From NCBI RefSeq assembly GCF_003576475.1, contig NZ_QWGR01000011.1, forward strand, positions 92,354-156,353: 64,000 nt of DNA, in the 5' to 3' direction. Below are positions 17,351-26,686 of the stretch, piece by piece. The notes under the pieces are model-generated. The model made no database searches, was not told where the DNA came from, and saw only the letters and a list, made by a program, of their open reading frames with translations. The stretch comes from Maribellus luteus. GTDB lineage: Bacteria > Bacteroidota > Bacteroidia > Bacteroidales > Prolixibacteraceae. The position numbers and the translations under genes were made by a program. Each line of letters begins with the position of its first letter. Position 1 is the first letter of the stretch.

Positions 17351-17708
17351 GCGAGATACCCGGTTGCTATTAGATGATATGTTGCAATCCGCATTAAAGA
17401 TTAAGCGGTACACAAAAGGCATCGGTTATGATTCATTTGTTTCCGATGACAAGACTGTTGATGCGGTTGTGCGAAATTTTGAGATCATTGGAGAAGCCGC
17501 CAATCGCATTGATCCTGATTTTAGGGATAGAAATCCTGAAATTGAATGGAACCGAATAAGAGGCTTTCGCAATCGAATTGTACACGATTATTTCGGAATT
17601 GATTATGAAATTGTTTGGAGCATTATTGAGTCGTACCTCGATGAACTCATTGGCTGGATTCAAACAATCAACGATGATGACAAAGCCTTTCCTCCGGACA
17701 ATTTGTAA
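17343..17708 (+). CDS. hepT: HepT-like ribonuclease toxin (DUF86)
   Basis: 121 residues, all-helical HEPN type. The catalytic R-x4-H-x-Y motif is present as Arg76, His81 and Tyr83 in FRNRIVHDYFG. HepT cleaves RNA (tRNA in characterised cases) and is silenced when the neighbouring MntA modifies the motif tyrosine. The motif is intact, so the toxin should be functional. The gene ends 48 bases before the convergent gene at 17757. Confidence 0.85.
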   Translation: MSKRDTRLLLDDMLQSALKIKRYTKGIGYDSFVSDDKTVDAVVRNFEIIGEAANRIDPDFRDRNPEIEWNRIRGFRNRIVHDYFGIDYEIVWSIIESYLDELIGWIQTINDDDKAFPPDNL

Positions 17709-17756
17709 GCCGAATACTACCTGACTTCTTTAAAATCCCACTGATTGTATAATCCG

Positions 17757-19022
17757 TTACGTTTTCCTTTTCTTCTTTTTGGCGGCCGGGAAAAGAATGT
17801 TGTTCAGGATTAAGCGGTACCCCGGAGAGTTGGGGTGCAGGCTTAAATCGGTTGGCGGATCGCCGATCAGGTGCTGGTAATCTTCCGGGTCGTGGCCTCC
17901 GTAAAAAGTCCAGAAGCCTTTGCCTTTTTCCCCGTGAATGTAGCGGGCTTCGTGTGCCGGTTTGTTCTCGCCCATCACCAGCACATTGGGTTTTACCACT
18001 TCTTTGCGGTAAGCCGTGGTTTGTCCCATAAAACCTTTGATCAGGTTGCGGTGGTTCTGGCACAACATGGTGGGGATGGGGTCCCACTTGGCCGAAAATT
18101 CAAACAGCGTGAAAAAATCGTTTTCCCGCACCACTTTGTTGCGCCGCGATTCGGTAGCGTCGATGTCCGAAAACTCGTACACATTCGGGCTTTTTTCCAG
18201 GTGAAAATTCTCGAACGCACAGGTATGTTGGAAATTCAGTTTTTCATCGGCATCCGGGTCCATCGAGTCACCGTCGAACATGGGCTGGCAAATATCCACG
18301 CCCTCCGCCGCCAGCGAAATATCGTATGTGTCGGTAGCGGCGCACATGGCAAAAAGGAAACCGCCGTTCAGTACATATTTGTCAATTTCGCGGGTCACAA
18401 ACGACTTCATTTCCGAAACCTTCAGAAAACCCAGTTTTTGCGCCAGCTCGTTGTTTATTTTTACTTCTTGCTGGTACCAGGGCATGTGCTGGTAGGTACG
18501 CCAGAATTTTCCGTGTTGCCCGGTAAAATCTTCGTGGTGAAGGTGCAGCCAGTCGTAATCGGCCAGTTTCCCGTCCAGTATTTCTTCGTCGTAAATTACA
18601 TCGTAATCAATCTCGGCATAGGTCAGCACCAGGGTTACCGCATCGTCCCAGGGTTGTTTATTGGGCGGCGAATACACCGCAATTTTGGGCGCTTTTGTCA
18701 TGCTTATGGCATCCTGGTTGACTTCGGGGCGTGCTATTTCGGAAAGGATAGCGCTGGCCTGCGCATCGGCAATGGTTTCAAAAGTCACCCCGCGAATCAC
18801 GCATTCGTTTTCAATTTCAGGAAAATGCTGCAACAGGAAACTGCCGCCCCGGTAATTGAGCAGCCACTTTACTTCCACATCTTTTTGCAGGGTCCAGTAG
18901 GCTATTCCGTAGGCCTTTAAATGATCTTTCTGCGTATCGTCCATCGGGATAAGAAGATACAGGGCTTTTGCCTGAAAAACGACCAAAAGGACAAGTAGGG
19001 AAAGTATTGTTTTAAGCTTCAT
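17757..19022 (-). CDS. Conserved secreted protein of unknown function
   Basis: 421 residues from ATG 19022, where MKLKTILSLLVLLVVFQAKA makes a clear signal peptide; starting further upstream would bury it. The mature part opens LYLLIPMDDTQKDHLKAYG and contains WLLNYRGGSFLL, LHLHHEDFTGQHGKFW, AMCAATDTYDISLAAEG and FYGGHDPEDYQHLIGDPP. Histidine- and acid-rich motifs could bind metal. The C-terminal lysine run (AKKKKRKT) is unusual. Related proteins in Bacteroidota are sometimes labelled asparagine synthetase B, but I see neither an N-terminal nucleophilic Cys nor an ATP pyrophosphatase SGGxDS loop, so I do not accept that name. Confidence 0.6.
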   Translation of the reverse strand: MKLKTILSLLVLLVVFQAKALYLLIPMDDTQKDHLKAYGIAYWTLQKDVEVKWLLNYRGGSFLLQHFPEIENECVIRGVTFETIADAQASAILSEIARPEVNQDAISMTKAPKIAVYSPPNKQPWDDAVTLVLTYAEIDYDVIYDEEILDGKLADYDWLHLHHEDFTGQHGKFWRTYQHMPWYQQEVKINNELAQKLGFLKVSEMKSFVTREIDKYVLNGGFLFAMCAATDTYDISLAAEGVDICQPMFDGDSMDPDADEKLNFQHTCAFENFHLEKSPNVYEFSDIDATESRRNKVVRENDFFTLFEFSAKWDPIPTMLCQNHRNLIKGFMGQTTAYRKEVVKPNVLVMGENKPAHEARYIHGEKGKGFWTFYGGHDPEDYQHLIGDPPTDLSLHPNSPGYRLILNNILFPAAKKKKRKT

Positions 19023-19159
19023 GACTCTGTTTTCCGAAATATACAACTTTGAAACGATAAAGTTCAAATGCGCGGCGCTACATCAGGTGTGCGCAAACAG
19101 AAAGCTGATGCGCAGACCCGTGTTTTATGCCGGTAGCACTTCTCGCATGGGCTGCATCA

Positions 19160-20683
19160 TCAGAACGGTACATCCGAAGTGGATGATCCGCTTTCGAAGC
19201 CACGGTTGCCCGCAATTCCAACATCGTAGGTTTCGTTGTCCTCGTTCATCGACGAGCCAAAAGTCTGTACCGAATTAAAACCTCCCGATTCGAATTGCGG
19301 ATCAAGATCGGAGAATTTCGCCATTTCTTTCTGGAATTTTAGCGGCACATCGGCGGTGGCACCGTTACGGTGTTTGGCAATAATGAGCTCTGCAATTCCG
19401 CGCAGCGAGTTCCCTGATTCGTCTTCGGTGATCCCAAAATATTCCGGGCGGTGGATAAAACAAACAATATCGGCATCCTGCTCAATCGCACCCGATTCAC
19501 GCAGGTCGGAAAGCTGCGGGCGTTTTCCTTCGCGCGATTCCACGGCACGGCTCAACTGCGACAGCGCAATAATCGGCACGTTCAGTTCCTTGGCAATGGC
19601 TTTTAACGAACGCGAAATCATACTCACCTCCTGTTCACGGCTGCCGCGTGTATCCGTTCCGGCGGTCATCAGCTGAAGGTAGTCGACAATAATAATGTTG
19701 ATGTCGTACTGCATTTTCAGGCGGCGGCATTTGGCCCTGAATTCAAAAATGGAAAGGGCAGGGGTGTCGTCGATAAAAATAGGCGCATCATCCAGGGTTT
19801 TGATACGCTGGTTCAGCTGTGCCCACTCGTAATCTTCCAGTTTACCGGTTTTAATTTTCTCACCTCCCAGTTCGGTCTCGGCTGATATCAGACGGTTCAC
19901 CAACTGCAGCGATGACATCTCGAGCGAGAATATGGCAACTGCCTGGCGGTGATCAACCGCCATGTTACGTGCCATGGATAGAACAAAGGCCGTTTTACCC
20001 ATCGCCGGACGTGCGGCGAGAATAATCAGGGCCGAAGGTTCCCAGCCCGAAGTAATGCGGTCTACAGCCGTAAATCCTGAGGGCACACCACTTAACCCAT
20101 CGGGTTTGCTACGTGCCGCTTCAATTTGAAGTACGGCCTGGTTCAGGATGGGTTTGATCGGCACCGTTTCCTTTTTGATGTTTCCTTCCGAAACCTTGAA
20201 AAGTGCGGATTCCGAGAAGTCGATCAGGTCGTCCACGTCAATGGTGTCGTCGTAGGCTTTTCCCTGAATTTCGCTGGAAACACGGATCAACTCGCGCTGA
20301 ATGTATTTTTGGGCAATGATTCTTGCATGGAATTCAATGTGCGCCGCTGAAGCTACCCGCCGGGTAAGTTGGGTGATGTACCCGGGGCCGCCAATTTCGT
20401 CGAGCTGGTTGCGGTCTTTTAGTTCCTGGGTAACCATCAAAAGGTCGACGGGTTTTTCTTTTCCCGACAATGACTGGATGGCTTCAAAAATTTTGCGGTG
20501 CTCGTCTTTGTAAAAGCTTTTGGCTTCAATAATATCGGCGATGGTAACAATGGCGTCCCGCTCCAGCATCAGGGCTCCCAAAACTGCTTCTTCCACATCT
20601 ACTGCCTGGGGTGGGAGTTTGCCATACTGTGCGTTTATCTGGTCGATGGTTGGAGATGGGGTGCCTCTTCTTCGTTCTGCCAT
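19160..20683 (-). CDS. dnaB: Replicative DNA helicase DnaB
   Basis: 507 residues. The N-terminal primase-binding domain (about 20-125) begins LPPQAVDVEEAVLGALMLE. The RecA-like motor carries Walker A ARPAMGKTA, SLEMSS, Walker B IIIVDYLQLM and the LSQLSRAVE/SDLRESGAIEQDAD motifs. The hexamer unwinds DNA ahead of the fork using ATP. No intein is present. The last about 50 residues are an extra polar tail that ends GIAGNRGFESGSSTSDVPF. Gaps to neighbours are 137 and 124 bases, suggesting its own transcription unit. Confidence 0.96.
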   Translation of the reverse strand: MAERRRGTPSPTIDQINAQYGKLPPQAVDVEEAVLGALMLERDAIVTIADIIEAKSFYKDEHRKIFEAIQSLSGKEKPVDLLMVTQELKDRNQLDEIGGPGYITQLTRRVASAAHIEFHARIIAQKYIQRELIRVSSEIQGKAYDDTIDVDDLIDFSESALFKVSEGNIKKETVPIKPILNQAVLQIEAARSKPDGLSGVPSGFTAVDRITSGWEPSALIILAARPAMGKTAFVLSMARNMAVDHRQAVAIFSLEMSSLQLVNRLISAETELGGEKIKTGKLEDYEWAQLNQRIKTLDDAPIFIDDTPALSIFEFRAKCRRLKMQYDINIIIVDYLQLMTAGTDTRGSREQEVSMISRSLKAIAKELNVPIIALSQLSRAVESREGKRPQLSDLRESGAIEQDADIVCFIHRPEYFGITEDESGNSLRGIAELIIAKHRNGATADVPLKFQKEMAKFSDLDPQFESGGFNSVQTFGSSMNEDNETYDVGIAGNRGFESGSSTSDVPF

Positions 20684-20807
20684 GGTTTGCTAAAAAGTTA
20701 AAATATGTGTGGAATTTGAATGTCAAAAATAGGAATAACAAGGTCAGGCAACAAAGAATCTTGTTACCGTATTTTAACGTCTGTTATTCACAATTGTTAA
20801 TTGGTAT

Positions 20808-21800
20808 TTACGCTAATTTCGCCTCAATAATTTTTGTAAGGATTTCCCGTAAGCTTGATCCCATCGCCTCTATTTGCTGCGGGACAAAGCTCGTTCCTGT
20901 CATTCCCGGCGTGGTATTTACTTCCAGAAAATGAAACACTTCGTCTTTTAAAATGTAGTCGACACGCACAATGCCGTCGCACTCGCACAAGTGATAAATT
21001 TCGGAGGTAAGTTCCCGGCATTTTTTGGCCAGGTCTTCCGGAAGACGCGCCGGTGTTATTTCGTCGGTTACTCCGGGCGTATATTTGGCTTCGTAATCAA
21101 AAAACTCATTTTTGGGAAGTACCTCGGTTATCGGGAAAACGGTGATTTCGTTCTTGATTTTTACCGCTCCGCAGGTAAATTCCTTGCCGTCGATAAATTC
21201 TTCAACCAGGGCCTCTTCGCTTTCCTGCCAGGCTTTGTGGATGGCTGCCTCTACTTCCTCTTTCGTCTTCACTTTTGTGATACCAAAACTCGAGCCTCCG
21301 GCATTGGGTTTTACAAAAACAGGAAGGCCCAGTTTCTCCACCACAAAATCTGCATCGATGGTGTCGCCAACGGTGTATTTCAGTGATTTGGCCATCGGAA
21401 TGCCCATGCTGCGCAGGTAGTTGCTGCAAAACCACTTGTTAAAAGTAAGCGAAGATGAATGAACGTTGCACGAGGAGTAGGGAATGCCCATCAACTCGAA
21501 ATAAGCCTGCAAAATTCCGTCTTCTCCAGGTGTTCCGTGAATGGTAATGTACGCGAAGTCAAATTTGATTTTTTCGCCCTGAAACTGAAAGCTAAAATCA
21601 GATTTGTCGATGTCAGAAACTTTGTAATTGTTCTGAAAAACTTCCCAACGGTCGTTTTGTATTTCAACCAGCCAGGGAGTGAATTTATCCGGATCAACGG
21701 CCTGCATTACATTGGCCCCGCTTTTTACCGAAACTACAAATTCCGAAGAGTTTCCGCCGGCCACAACGGCCACATTGGGTTTTGAAACTATGTTATTCAT
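20808..21800 (-). CDS. ddl: D-alanine--D-alanine ligase
   Basis: 330 residues, ATP-grasp fold. Visible motifs are AVVAGGNSSEF at the N-terminus, HGTPGEDG, FVKPNAGGSSFGI, EEFIDGKEFTCG and the metal/ATP site FLEVNTTPGMT. It joins two D-alanines for the peptidoglycan peptide in the cytoplasm. Its start overlaps the last codons of the upstream rluD gene by 8 bases, so the two are probably translationally coupled in a PASTA-rluD-ddl operon. Confidence 0.95.
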   Translation of the reverse strand: MNNIVSKPNVAVVAGGNSSEFVVSVKSGANVMQAVDPDKFTPWLVEIQNDRWEVFQNNYKVSDIDKSDFSFQFQGEKIKFDFAYITIHGTPGEDGILQAYFELMGIPYSSCNVHSSSLTFNKWFCSNYLRSMGIPMAKSLKYTVGDTIDADFVVEKLGLPVFVKPNAGGSSFGITKVKTKEEVEAAIHKAWQESEEALVEEFIDGKEFTCGAVKIKNEITVFPITEVLPKNEFFDYEAKYTPGVTDEITPARLPEDLAKKCRELTSEIYHLCECDGIVRVDYILKDEVFHFLEVNTTPGMTGTSFVPQQIEAMGSSLREILTKIIEAKLA

Positions 21801-22839
21801 TTCTGTTTGCTATATAATTTTCCCATTTTTCTACTGCCTGTGCCATGTCTTCAGGCAATTCTGAGTTGAACGACATTTTTTCTCCGCTGGTGGGGTGAAT
21901 AAATCCGAGAGTTTTGGCATGAAGCGCCTGCCGGGGAAGTATTTTGAAGCAATTCTGTACAAACTGCCGGTATTTCGAAAAGGTAGTTCCCCTTAATATC
22001 TGATCGCCACCGTAGTTGGAGTCGTTGAATAAAGTATGATTAATGTACTTCATGTGGACCCTTATCTGGTGCGTTCTTCCGGTTTCAAGGCGGCACTCAA
22101 TCAACGAAACATACCCGATTCGCTTTAACACCCGGTAATGCGTAACGGCCGGTTTGCCATAATCGCCTTCCGGAAATACCGTAAACACCTGGCGGTTGTT
22201 CAGGCTGCGGCCAATGTTGCCGGTAACGGTACCTTCGTCGTCTTTTACATTTCCCCATACAAGGGCATGGTAAAGGCGTTCGCTTGTTTTATCAAAAAAC
22301 TGACGGGCCAGATGGATTTTGGCGTGTTCGGTTTTTGCCACCACCAGCAAACCCGAAGTATCTTTGTCGATGCGGTGCACCAACCCCGGACGCGGATCTT
22401 CGCTGTTAAACAACGGCAGGTCTTTAAAATAATAGGCCAGTGCGTTTACCAGTGTTCCCGAGTAGTTTCCATGCCCCGGGTGAACCACCAAACCGGCGGG
22501 TTTATTGATCACGATCAGCTGGTCGTCTTCGTAAACAATGTCGAGCGGAATATCTTCGGGAATGATCTTTAACTCACGCCTCGGATAATCCATTACGATC
22601 TGAATATCGTCGTTGGGCTTTACCTTGTAGTTGGATTTTACTGCTTCTCCGTTTACCCGGATATTGCCTGCATCGGCAGCGGCCTGGATGCGGCTTCGCG
22701 ATGAGTTCTCAATCCGGTTCGATAAAAACTTATCAATGCGAACAGCCGATTGGCCTGCGTCAACCGACAGACGAAAATGTTCGTAAAGACCACCTTCCTC
22801 TTCTTCTAATTCTTCGTTATCTTCTATGTAATCCGTCAT
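21793..22839 (-). CDS. rluD: RluD-family 23S rRNA pseudouridine synthase
   Basis: 348 residues. An acidic N-terminal extension (1-20) precedes an S4 RNA-binding domain (about 32-95). The RluA-type catalytic domain contains GLVHRIDKDTSGLLVVAKT with the nucleophile Asp158, and LETGRTHQIRVH near 250. RluD-type enzymes convert uridines in helix 69 of 23S rRNA. It sits 5 bases after the PASTA gene stop. Confidence 0.92.
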   Translation of the reverse strand: MTDYIEDNEELEEEEGGLYEHFRLSVDAGQSAVRIDKFLSNRIENSSRSRIQAAADAGNIRVNGEAVKSNYKVKPNDDIQIVMDYPRRELKIIPEDIPLDIVYEDDQLIVINKPAGLVVHPGHGNYSGTLVNALAYYFKDLPLFNSEDPRPGLVHRIDKDTSGLLVVAKTEHAKIHLARQFFDKTSERLYHALVWGNVKDDEGTVTGNIGRSLNNRQVFTVFPEGDYGKPAVTHYRVLKRIGYVSLIECRLETGRTHQIRVHMKYINHTLFNDSNYGGDQILRGTTFSKYRQFVQNCFKILPRQALHAKTLGFIHPTSGEKMSFNSELPEDMAQAVEKWENYIANRNE

Positions 22840-22844
22840 ATATC

Positions 22845-23651
22845 TTATTGTTCTATGGCCTCGTCGCTTGTTAATTTTTCGTTGTCAACGGTTAGCCAAA
22901 GGTCGACTGAACTTCCCAGGTAAACTTTTTGCACCAAACGGCTGTCGGGCATTTGTTTCCATATCCGGGCGTTCAGCGTGTCTTCTTTTGTTGTGATGGA
23001 ATGATCGTAAATAACCACTCCCATATTTAGCCGGGCGTTGGTAAGCGCCAAACGTGCATCGTCGATAAACATTCCGTTCAGGTTAGGCAGAATGGTCTCC
23101 ATATTTCCGCGGCTTTGTCCCACCACCAGTACAACCGAACTTCCTTTCTCCAAACGGTCTCCTTCCGCCAATTCCTTTTCGTTCTGAAAGGCATTCAGTA
23201 CCAGGTCGGTGTATTCCGACGGCTGGTAGGAAATACTGTCGATGGTTAACCCGCAGTTCTCGAGCAATACCTGCGCCTGCCGAAACGAAATATCGGTAAG
23301 TTTTGGAATTGTCACCATTTCTGCCTCGCTGGCATTAATGGTCAGGTAGATCAAGCGGCCTTCCTTTACCTGTTGGTTGGCTTTGGGCACCTGGTCGACC
23401 ACTGCTCCCGGGCTAACGTTTTTGTCGTACACCGAATCGAGCAGTTCAACTTTTAACAGGCTGGCCTCGGCAACTTGTTTTGCTTCGTCGTAAGTCATCC
23501 CCGATAAATCTGGAACACTGTAAGAAATGCCGTGGTGCGTGTAGCTTTTAAGGCTGCTGAGGGTAATGGCCGTAAGCGCTGCTACCAGTACAACAGCAAT
23601 AAGCAAATTGATCCAGAAGATCCGGCTGATCAAGAATTTTTTAAGACTCAT
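22845..23651 (-). CDS. PASTA-domain membrane protein
   Basis: 268 residues with one N-terminal transmembrane helix (about 11-34) and three PASTA repeats outside (about 38-107, 110-180, 184-255), each starting with a VPDL/IPKL/LPNL-type strand and carrying a DDARL/YDEA/FRQA helix. There is no kinase domain, unlike the PASTA kinases of Gram-positives. PASTA modules bind peptidoglycan or beta-lactams; the operon with ddl suggests a cell-wall role. The first gene of the set, with rpmH transcribed separately beyond it. Confidence 0.88.
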   Translation of the reverse strand: MSLKKFLISRIFWINLLIAVVLVAALTAITLSSLKSYTHHGISYSVPDLSGMTYDEAKQVAEASLLKVELLDSVYDKNVSPGAVVDQVPKANQQVKEGRLIYLTINASEAEMVTIPKLTDISFRQAQVLLENCGLTIDSISYQPSEYTDLVLNAFQNEKELAEGDRLEKGSSVVLVVGQSRGNMETILPNLNGMFIDDARLALTNARLNMGVVIYDHSITTKEDTLNARIWKQMPDSRLVQKVYLGSSVDLWLTVDNEKLTSDEAIEQ

Positions 23652-23805
23652 ACCTGTTTTTGTCGATCTGTATTAAGGAAACAAAAATAAGTCAAAAAAA
23701 GTATGTTGAAAGGAAATTGTCGGGGAAAGCGTGATGAAAATTCCGATAAGCTTAATACGTGAAGTTTTTTGCCGGAGGAAACGATTGCAGATACCCATAA
23801 ACACG

Positions 23806-23832
23806 AAAAGGTAAAGGAATAAATCCTTTACC
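23806..23832 (-). terminator. Intrinsic terminator of rpmH
   Basis: GGTAAAGGA/TCCTTTACC stem around a five-base loop, with TTTT on the minus strand after the stem. It lies 29 bases downstream of the rpmH stop. Confidence 0.75.
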
Positions 23833-23860
23833 TTCCCGTCAAAATCTTTGAAGATATTAA

Positions 23861-24019
23861 TTATCTTTTGTGTCTCGGTTCGTCCGAAACAGTCAGTTTT
23901 TTCCGGCCTTTGGCTCTACGGGCTTTCAATACTTTCCGGCCATTAGCCGTAGACATTCTTTCTCTAAACCCGTGTTTGTTTTTTCTTTTCCTGTTAGATG
24001 GTTGAAATGTGCGTTTCAT
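23861..24019 (-). CDS. rpmH: 50S ribosomal protein L34
   Basis: 52 residues, beginning [19 protein letters not shown] and continuing with the [19 protein letters not shown] signature, then the family-typical Bacteroidota tail [12 protein letters not shown]. The protein is highly basic, as expected for L34 in the large subunit. It is not next to rnpA or dnaA here. The terminator at 23806-23832 follows. Confidence 0.95.
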   Translation of the reverse strand: MKRTFQPSNRKRKNKHGFRERMSTANGRKVLKARRAKGRKKLTVSDEPRHKR

Positions 24020-24155
24020 TTCTATAAAGTTTTACTTGTTATTTCTAAAATTTCGGACTGCAAAAATAGTCTTTTTTTTATTTCCTCCAAAACTAAGCTG
24101 TATTTTTCGGCGAAATTAATCCTGATGTGTTTAAAGTTCAGTAACAGCTTCTTAT

Positions 24156-24524
24156 CTATTTCGAAAAGATAAGTTTAACGGCTACCAGGATCATTAAAAC
24201 TCCAAACAGCTTCCGAAGGGTTTTGTCGGAGATGTGAAGCGTGAAATGCGAACCGAGGTAAGCGCCCACCACAAACGTAAGAGAAAGCACCAGCGCAATC
24301 TTCCAGTTTACATAGCCGGCTTTCCAGTAGTTCCAGGCTGCCAGAATGCCAACGGGAGGCAGCATGAAAGCCAGGCTGGTACCTTGCGCTTCGTGTTGTG
24401 ATATTCCGATAATGAATACCAGCGCGGGAATGACAATTATGGCGCCGCCGATCCCAAAAACTCCGGACAATACTCCTGAAAATAACCCGATTAGAATGAG
24501 GATGATTAATTGTCCAATGGTCAT
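24156..24524 (-). CDS. Half-size TauE/SafE-family membrane protein
   Basis: 122 residues with four hydrophobic segments and the family motif GVLSGVFGIGGAIIVIPALV near the N-terminus. Full TauE/SafE (DUF81) transporters are about 250 residues with two such halves; this one has a single half and would have to dimerise. The family is linked to export of sulfite or other sulfonate/organic anions. It lies 10 bases after the response regulator and is probably the last gene of that operon. Substrate unproven. Confidence 0.8.
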   Translation of the reverse strand: MTIGQLIILILIGLFSGVLSGVFGIGGAIIVIPALVFIIGISQHEAQGTSLAFMLPPVGILAAWNYWKAGYVNWKIALVLSLTFVVGAYLGSHFTLHISDKTLRKLFGVLMILVAVKLIFSK

Positions 24525-24534
24525 GATAATAAAT

Positions 24535-25248
24535 TTATTGATCGTCCTGTTTCACGGAGAAACGAAATCCGATGCCGTGCAGGTTGGTGATTTTTACTGC
24601 CGGATCGTCTTTAAAATATTTGCGAAGCCGCGAAATAAAAACATCAAGACTTCGACCTAAAAAATAGTCATCCGATCCCCAAACTTCTTCCAGTATCTCA
24701 TTTCGGCTTAGAACTTTGTTGGGGTGCTCGGCAAAATAACGTATTAGTTCAGCTTCTTTTAACGTAAGATTGCGCGTTTCGTTACCAATACTTAGTGAAA
24801 GGTCTTCGGGGTGAAAGCTAAATTTCCCGATTTGCATAAACCCGTCGTTCGCCGGTTTCAGGAAAGGCTGCGAATGGCTGCGTCGAAGAAAGATCCTGAT
24901 TTTCAGTAAAAGCTCTTCCATACTAAAGGGCTTGGGAATGTAGTCGTCGCCGCCAATGGTGAGGCCTTTTATTTTGTCTTCGGTCATGCTTCGGGCTGTC
25001 AGAAAAATGATCGGAACCTGGTCGTTTTGTGCACGGATTTTTTCGGCCACCCGGAACCCGTCAATTTTAGGAAGCATTACATCGAGGATGATCAGGTCGA
25101 AGCTTTCCTGTTTAAAAAGCTGCAAGGCAATTTCCCCGTCTTCGGCTGCCGTTACTCTGAAACTGTTTTGCTCCAGGTTGTCTTTTACGATGAAACGCAA
25201 AGCTTCGTCGTCTTCTACCAATAAAATTCTAAAGGCTGTTTCACTCAT
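24535..25248 (-). CDS. OmpR-family response regulator
   Basis: 237 residues from ATG 25248 (MSETAFRILLVEDDE); the longer frame would add 17 residues overlapping the kinase gene. The receiver domain has the phospho-acceptor Asp56 in LIILDVMLP and the KPF motif near 106. The winged-helix effector (about 135-235) ends with SRLRKYFKDDP and NLHGIGFRF. The start lies one base after the kinase stop codon, so the pair is coupled. The target genes are not evident; the TauE-like gene downstream is a candidate. Confidence 0.92.
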   Translation of the reverse strand: MSETAFRILLVEDDEALRFIVKDNLEQNSFRVTAAEDGEIALQLFKQESFDLIILDVMLPKIDGFRVAEKIRAQNDQVPIIFLTARSMTEDKIKGLTIGGDDYIPKPFSMEELLLKIRIFLRRSHSQPFLKPANDGFMQIGKFSFHPEDLSLSIGNETRNLTLKEAELIRYFAEHPNKVLSRNEILEEVWGSDDYFLGRSLDVFISRLRKYFKDDPAVKITNLHGIGFRFSVKQDDQ

Positions 25249-25249
25249 T

Positions 25250-26515
25250 TTATGCGCTAATAATGATCGTAAAAATACTTCCTCCCGTTGGATTTTCACT
25301 CACGTGAATTTTCCAGTGATGGGCTTTAACAATTTTATAAACGTAATCGAGGCCAAGCCCGAATCCTTTTACGTTGTGAACATTCCCTGTAGGAACACGG
25401 TAGAATTTCCTGAAGATTTTCTTCCGGTATTCTTTGGGAATTCCAATGCCATTGTCGGCAAAACTCAACACCCATTGTTTTTTACTCCGGGTCAAAGTTA
25501 TGACCATTTGAGGAGTGGTCTCGCAATATTTTACGGCGTTTTCGAGAATGTTGCTGAGCAAATTGGCAAAATGAAATTTATCGGCACTGATGGTGGGGTT
25601 TAATTCATCAAAATTGATTTCGATGTGCAGTTTTTGCCCGTTGTCGCTTTGACGGAACAGTTCGCAGTTTTTGTCAATGAACGATTTCAGTTCAATGACT
25701 TCGCGGTTTAGTTTTATCCTGCTTTTTTCGAGCGAGGCAAGGTTCAGTACCTTTTCTACGTTCTTCATCAGCCGGGCATTTTGATCCTGAATAATTCGCG
25801 CGTATTGGTGCAGGCGTGCCGGAGTTTCTGTAATATTTTCTTCGGTGAGCACTTTGGCCGACAAGGCAATCGACGAAATAGGGGTTTTTAGTTCGTGCGT
25901 GAGGTTATTGATAAAGCTTTTCTGTACTTCGGACAGCTGACGCTGGCGGATAATTACCGACAAAGTATAACCAAAAAAGAAAACCACCAGTACCAAAAGC
26001 CCGGTCATAAAATACCAGATCGAAAGCCGTGAACTGAAATAGGCTTTGCGGTCGGCAAAATGAATGGCAAAATAGTAGGTGTAATCTTCGTTGGTGGGAA
26101 AAGAATAGGCCGATGTAAGAACATCTCCGGTGGCAGTCACCAGAGTGCCTTCTTCCATTTGTTCTTCCTGCGGATTAAAAAGTGCAAATTCAAATCCATA
26201 ATATATGTCGTGTTTTTTTAGCTGCTCCTCCAGGTTGTTCATCAGCAGTTCCTTGTCGAAAAGCACCCCCACATTTACCAGGTAGGTATTGTCCGAAATC
26301 ATTTCAACGGGAGTAATGCTTTCAAAATTGGAAGTGGTTCCGGTGGCCAGCATAATCTGCCAGGCTACCTCTTTTAGCGCTACGCTGGCGCTTTCTGTAA
26401 ATTGTTTTTCAGATAACTGGTAAGAATAGCGGATAAAGGCAAACTGAATCAGGAAAACCCCGGCAATGGAAACGGTAGCCAGCAGAATAATATATTTCAG
26501 AGTTTTGCCTTTCAT
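25250..26515 (-). CDS. Membrane sensor histidine kinase
   Basis: 421 residues: TM1 about 8-28, a periplasmic sensor of about 135 residues without a recognised fold, TM2 about 167-188, HisKA with phospho-acceptor His207 in NNLTHELKTPISS, and an HATPase_c domain with N-box NILENAVKY, G1 FADNGIGIP and G2 GFGLGLDYV. Orthodox kinase for the response regulator encoded immediately downstream. The signal is unknown. Confidence 0.92.
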   Translation of the reverse strand: MKGKTLKYIILLATVSIAGVFLIQFAFIRYSYQLSEKQFTESASVALKEVAWQIMLATGTTSNFESITPVEMISDNTYLVNVGVLFDKELLMNNLEEQLKKHDIYYGFEFALFNPQEEQMEEGTLVTATGDVLTSAYSFPTNEDYTYYFAIHFADRKAYFSSRLSIWYFMTGLLVLVVFFFGYTLSVIIRQRQLSEVQKSFINNLTHELKTPISSIALSAKVLTEENITETPARLHQYARIIQDQNARLMKNVEKVLNLASLEKSRIKLNREVIELKSFIDKNCELFRQSDNGQKLHIEINFDELNPTISADKFHFANLLSNILENAVKYCETTPQMVITLTRSKKQWVLSFADNGIGIPKEYRKKIFRKFYRVPTGNVHNVKGFGLGLDYVYKIVKAHHWKIHVSENPTGGSIFTIIISA

Positions 26516-26686
26516 TTATCAGTTGGGTATTGGCACATGAACGAAACTACTAATTTTTGCCCCGGGATTTGCCCGGTTAACAACTCATTAACAAAATATT
26601 GGGCTTGATTAACAGCCATTGCGCGAAACGCTTCCTACCTTTGTTTGACAGAAACGCTTATAGCTGACAAATTTAAAATATTTATT

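Noticed and set aside
17757..19022. Asparagine synthetase B
   Set aside because: No Cys nucleophile at the start and no SGGxDS ATP-pyrophosphatase loop; a signal peptide is present instead.
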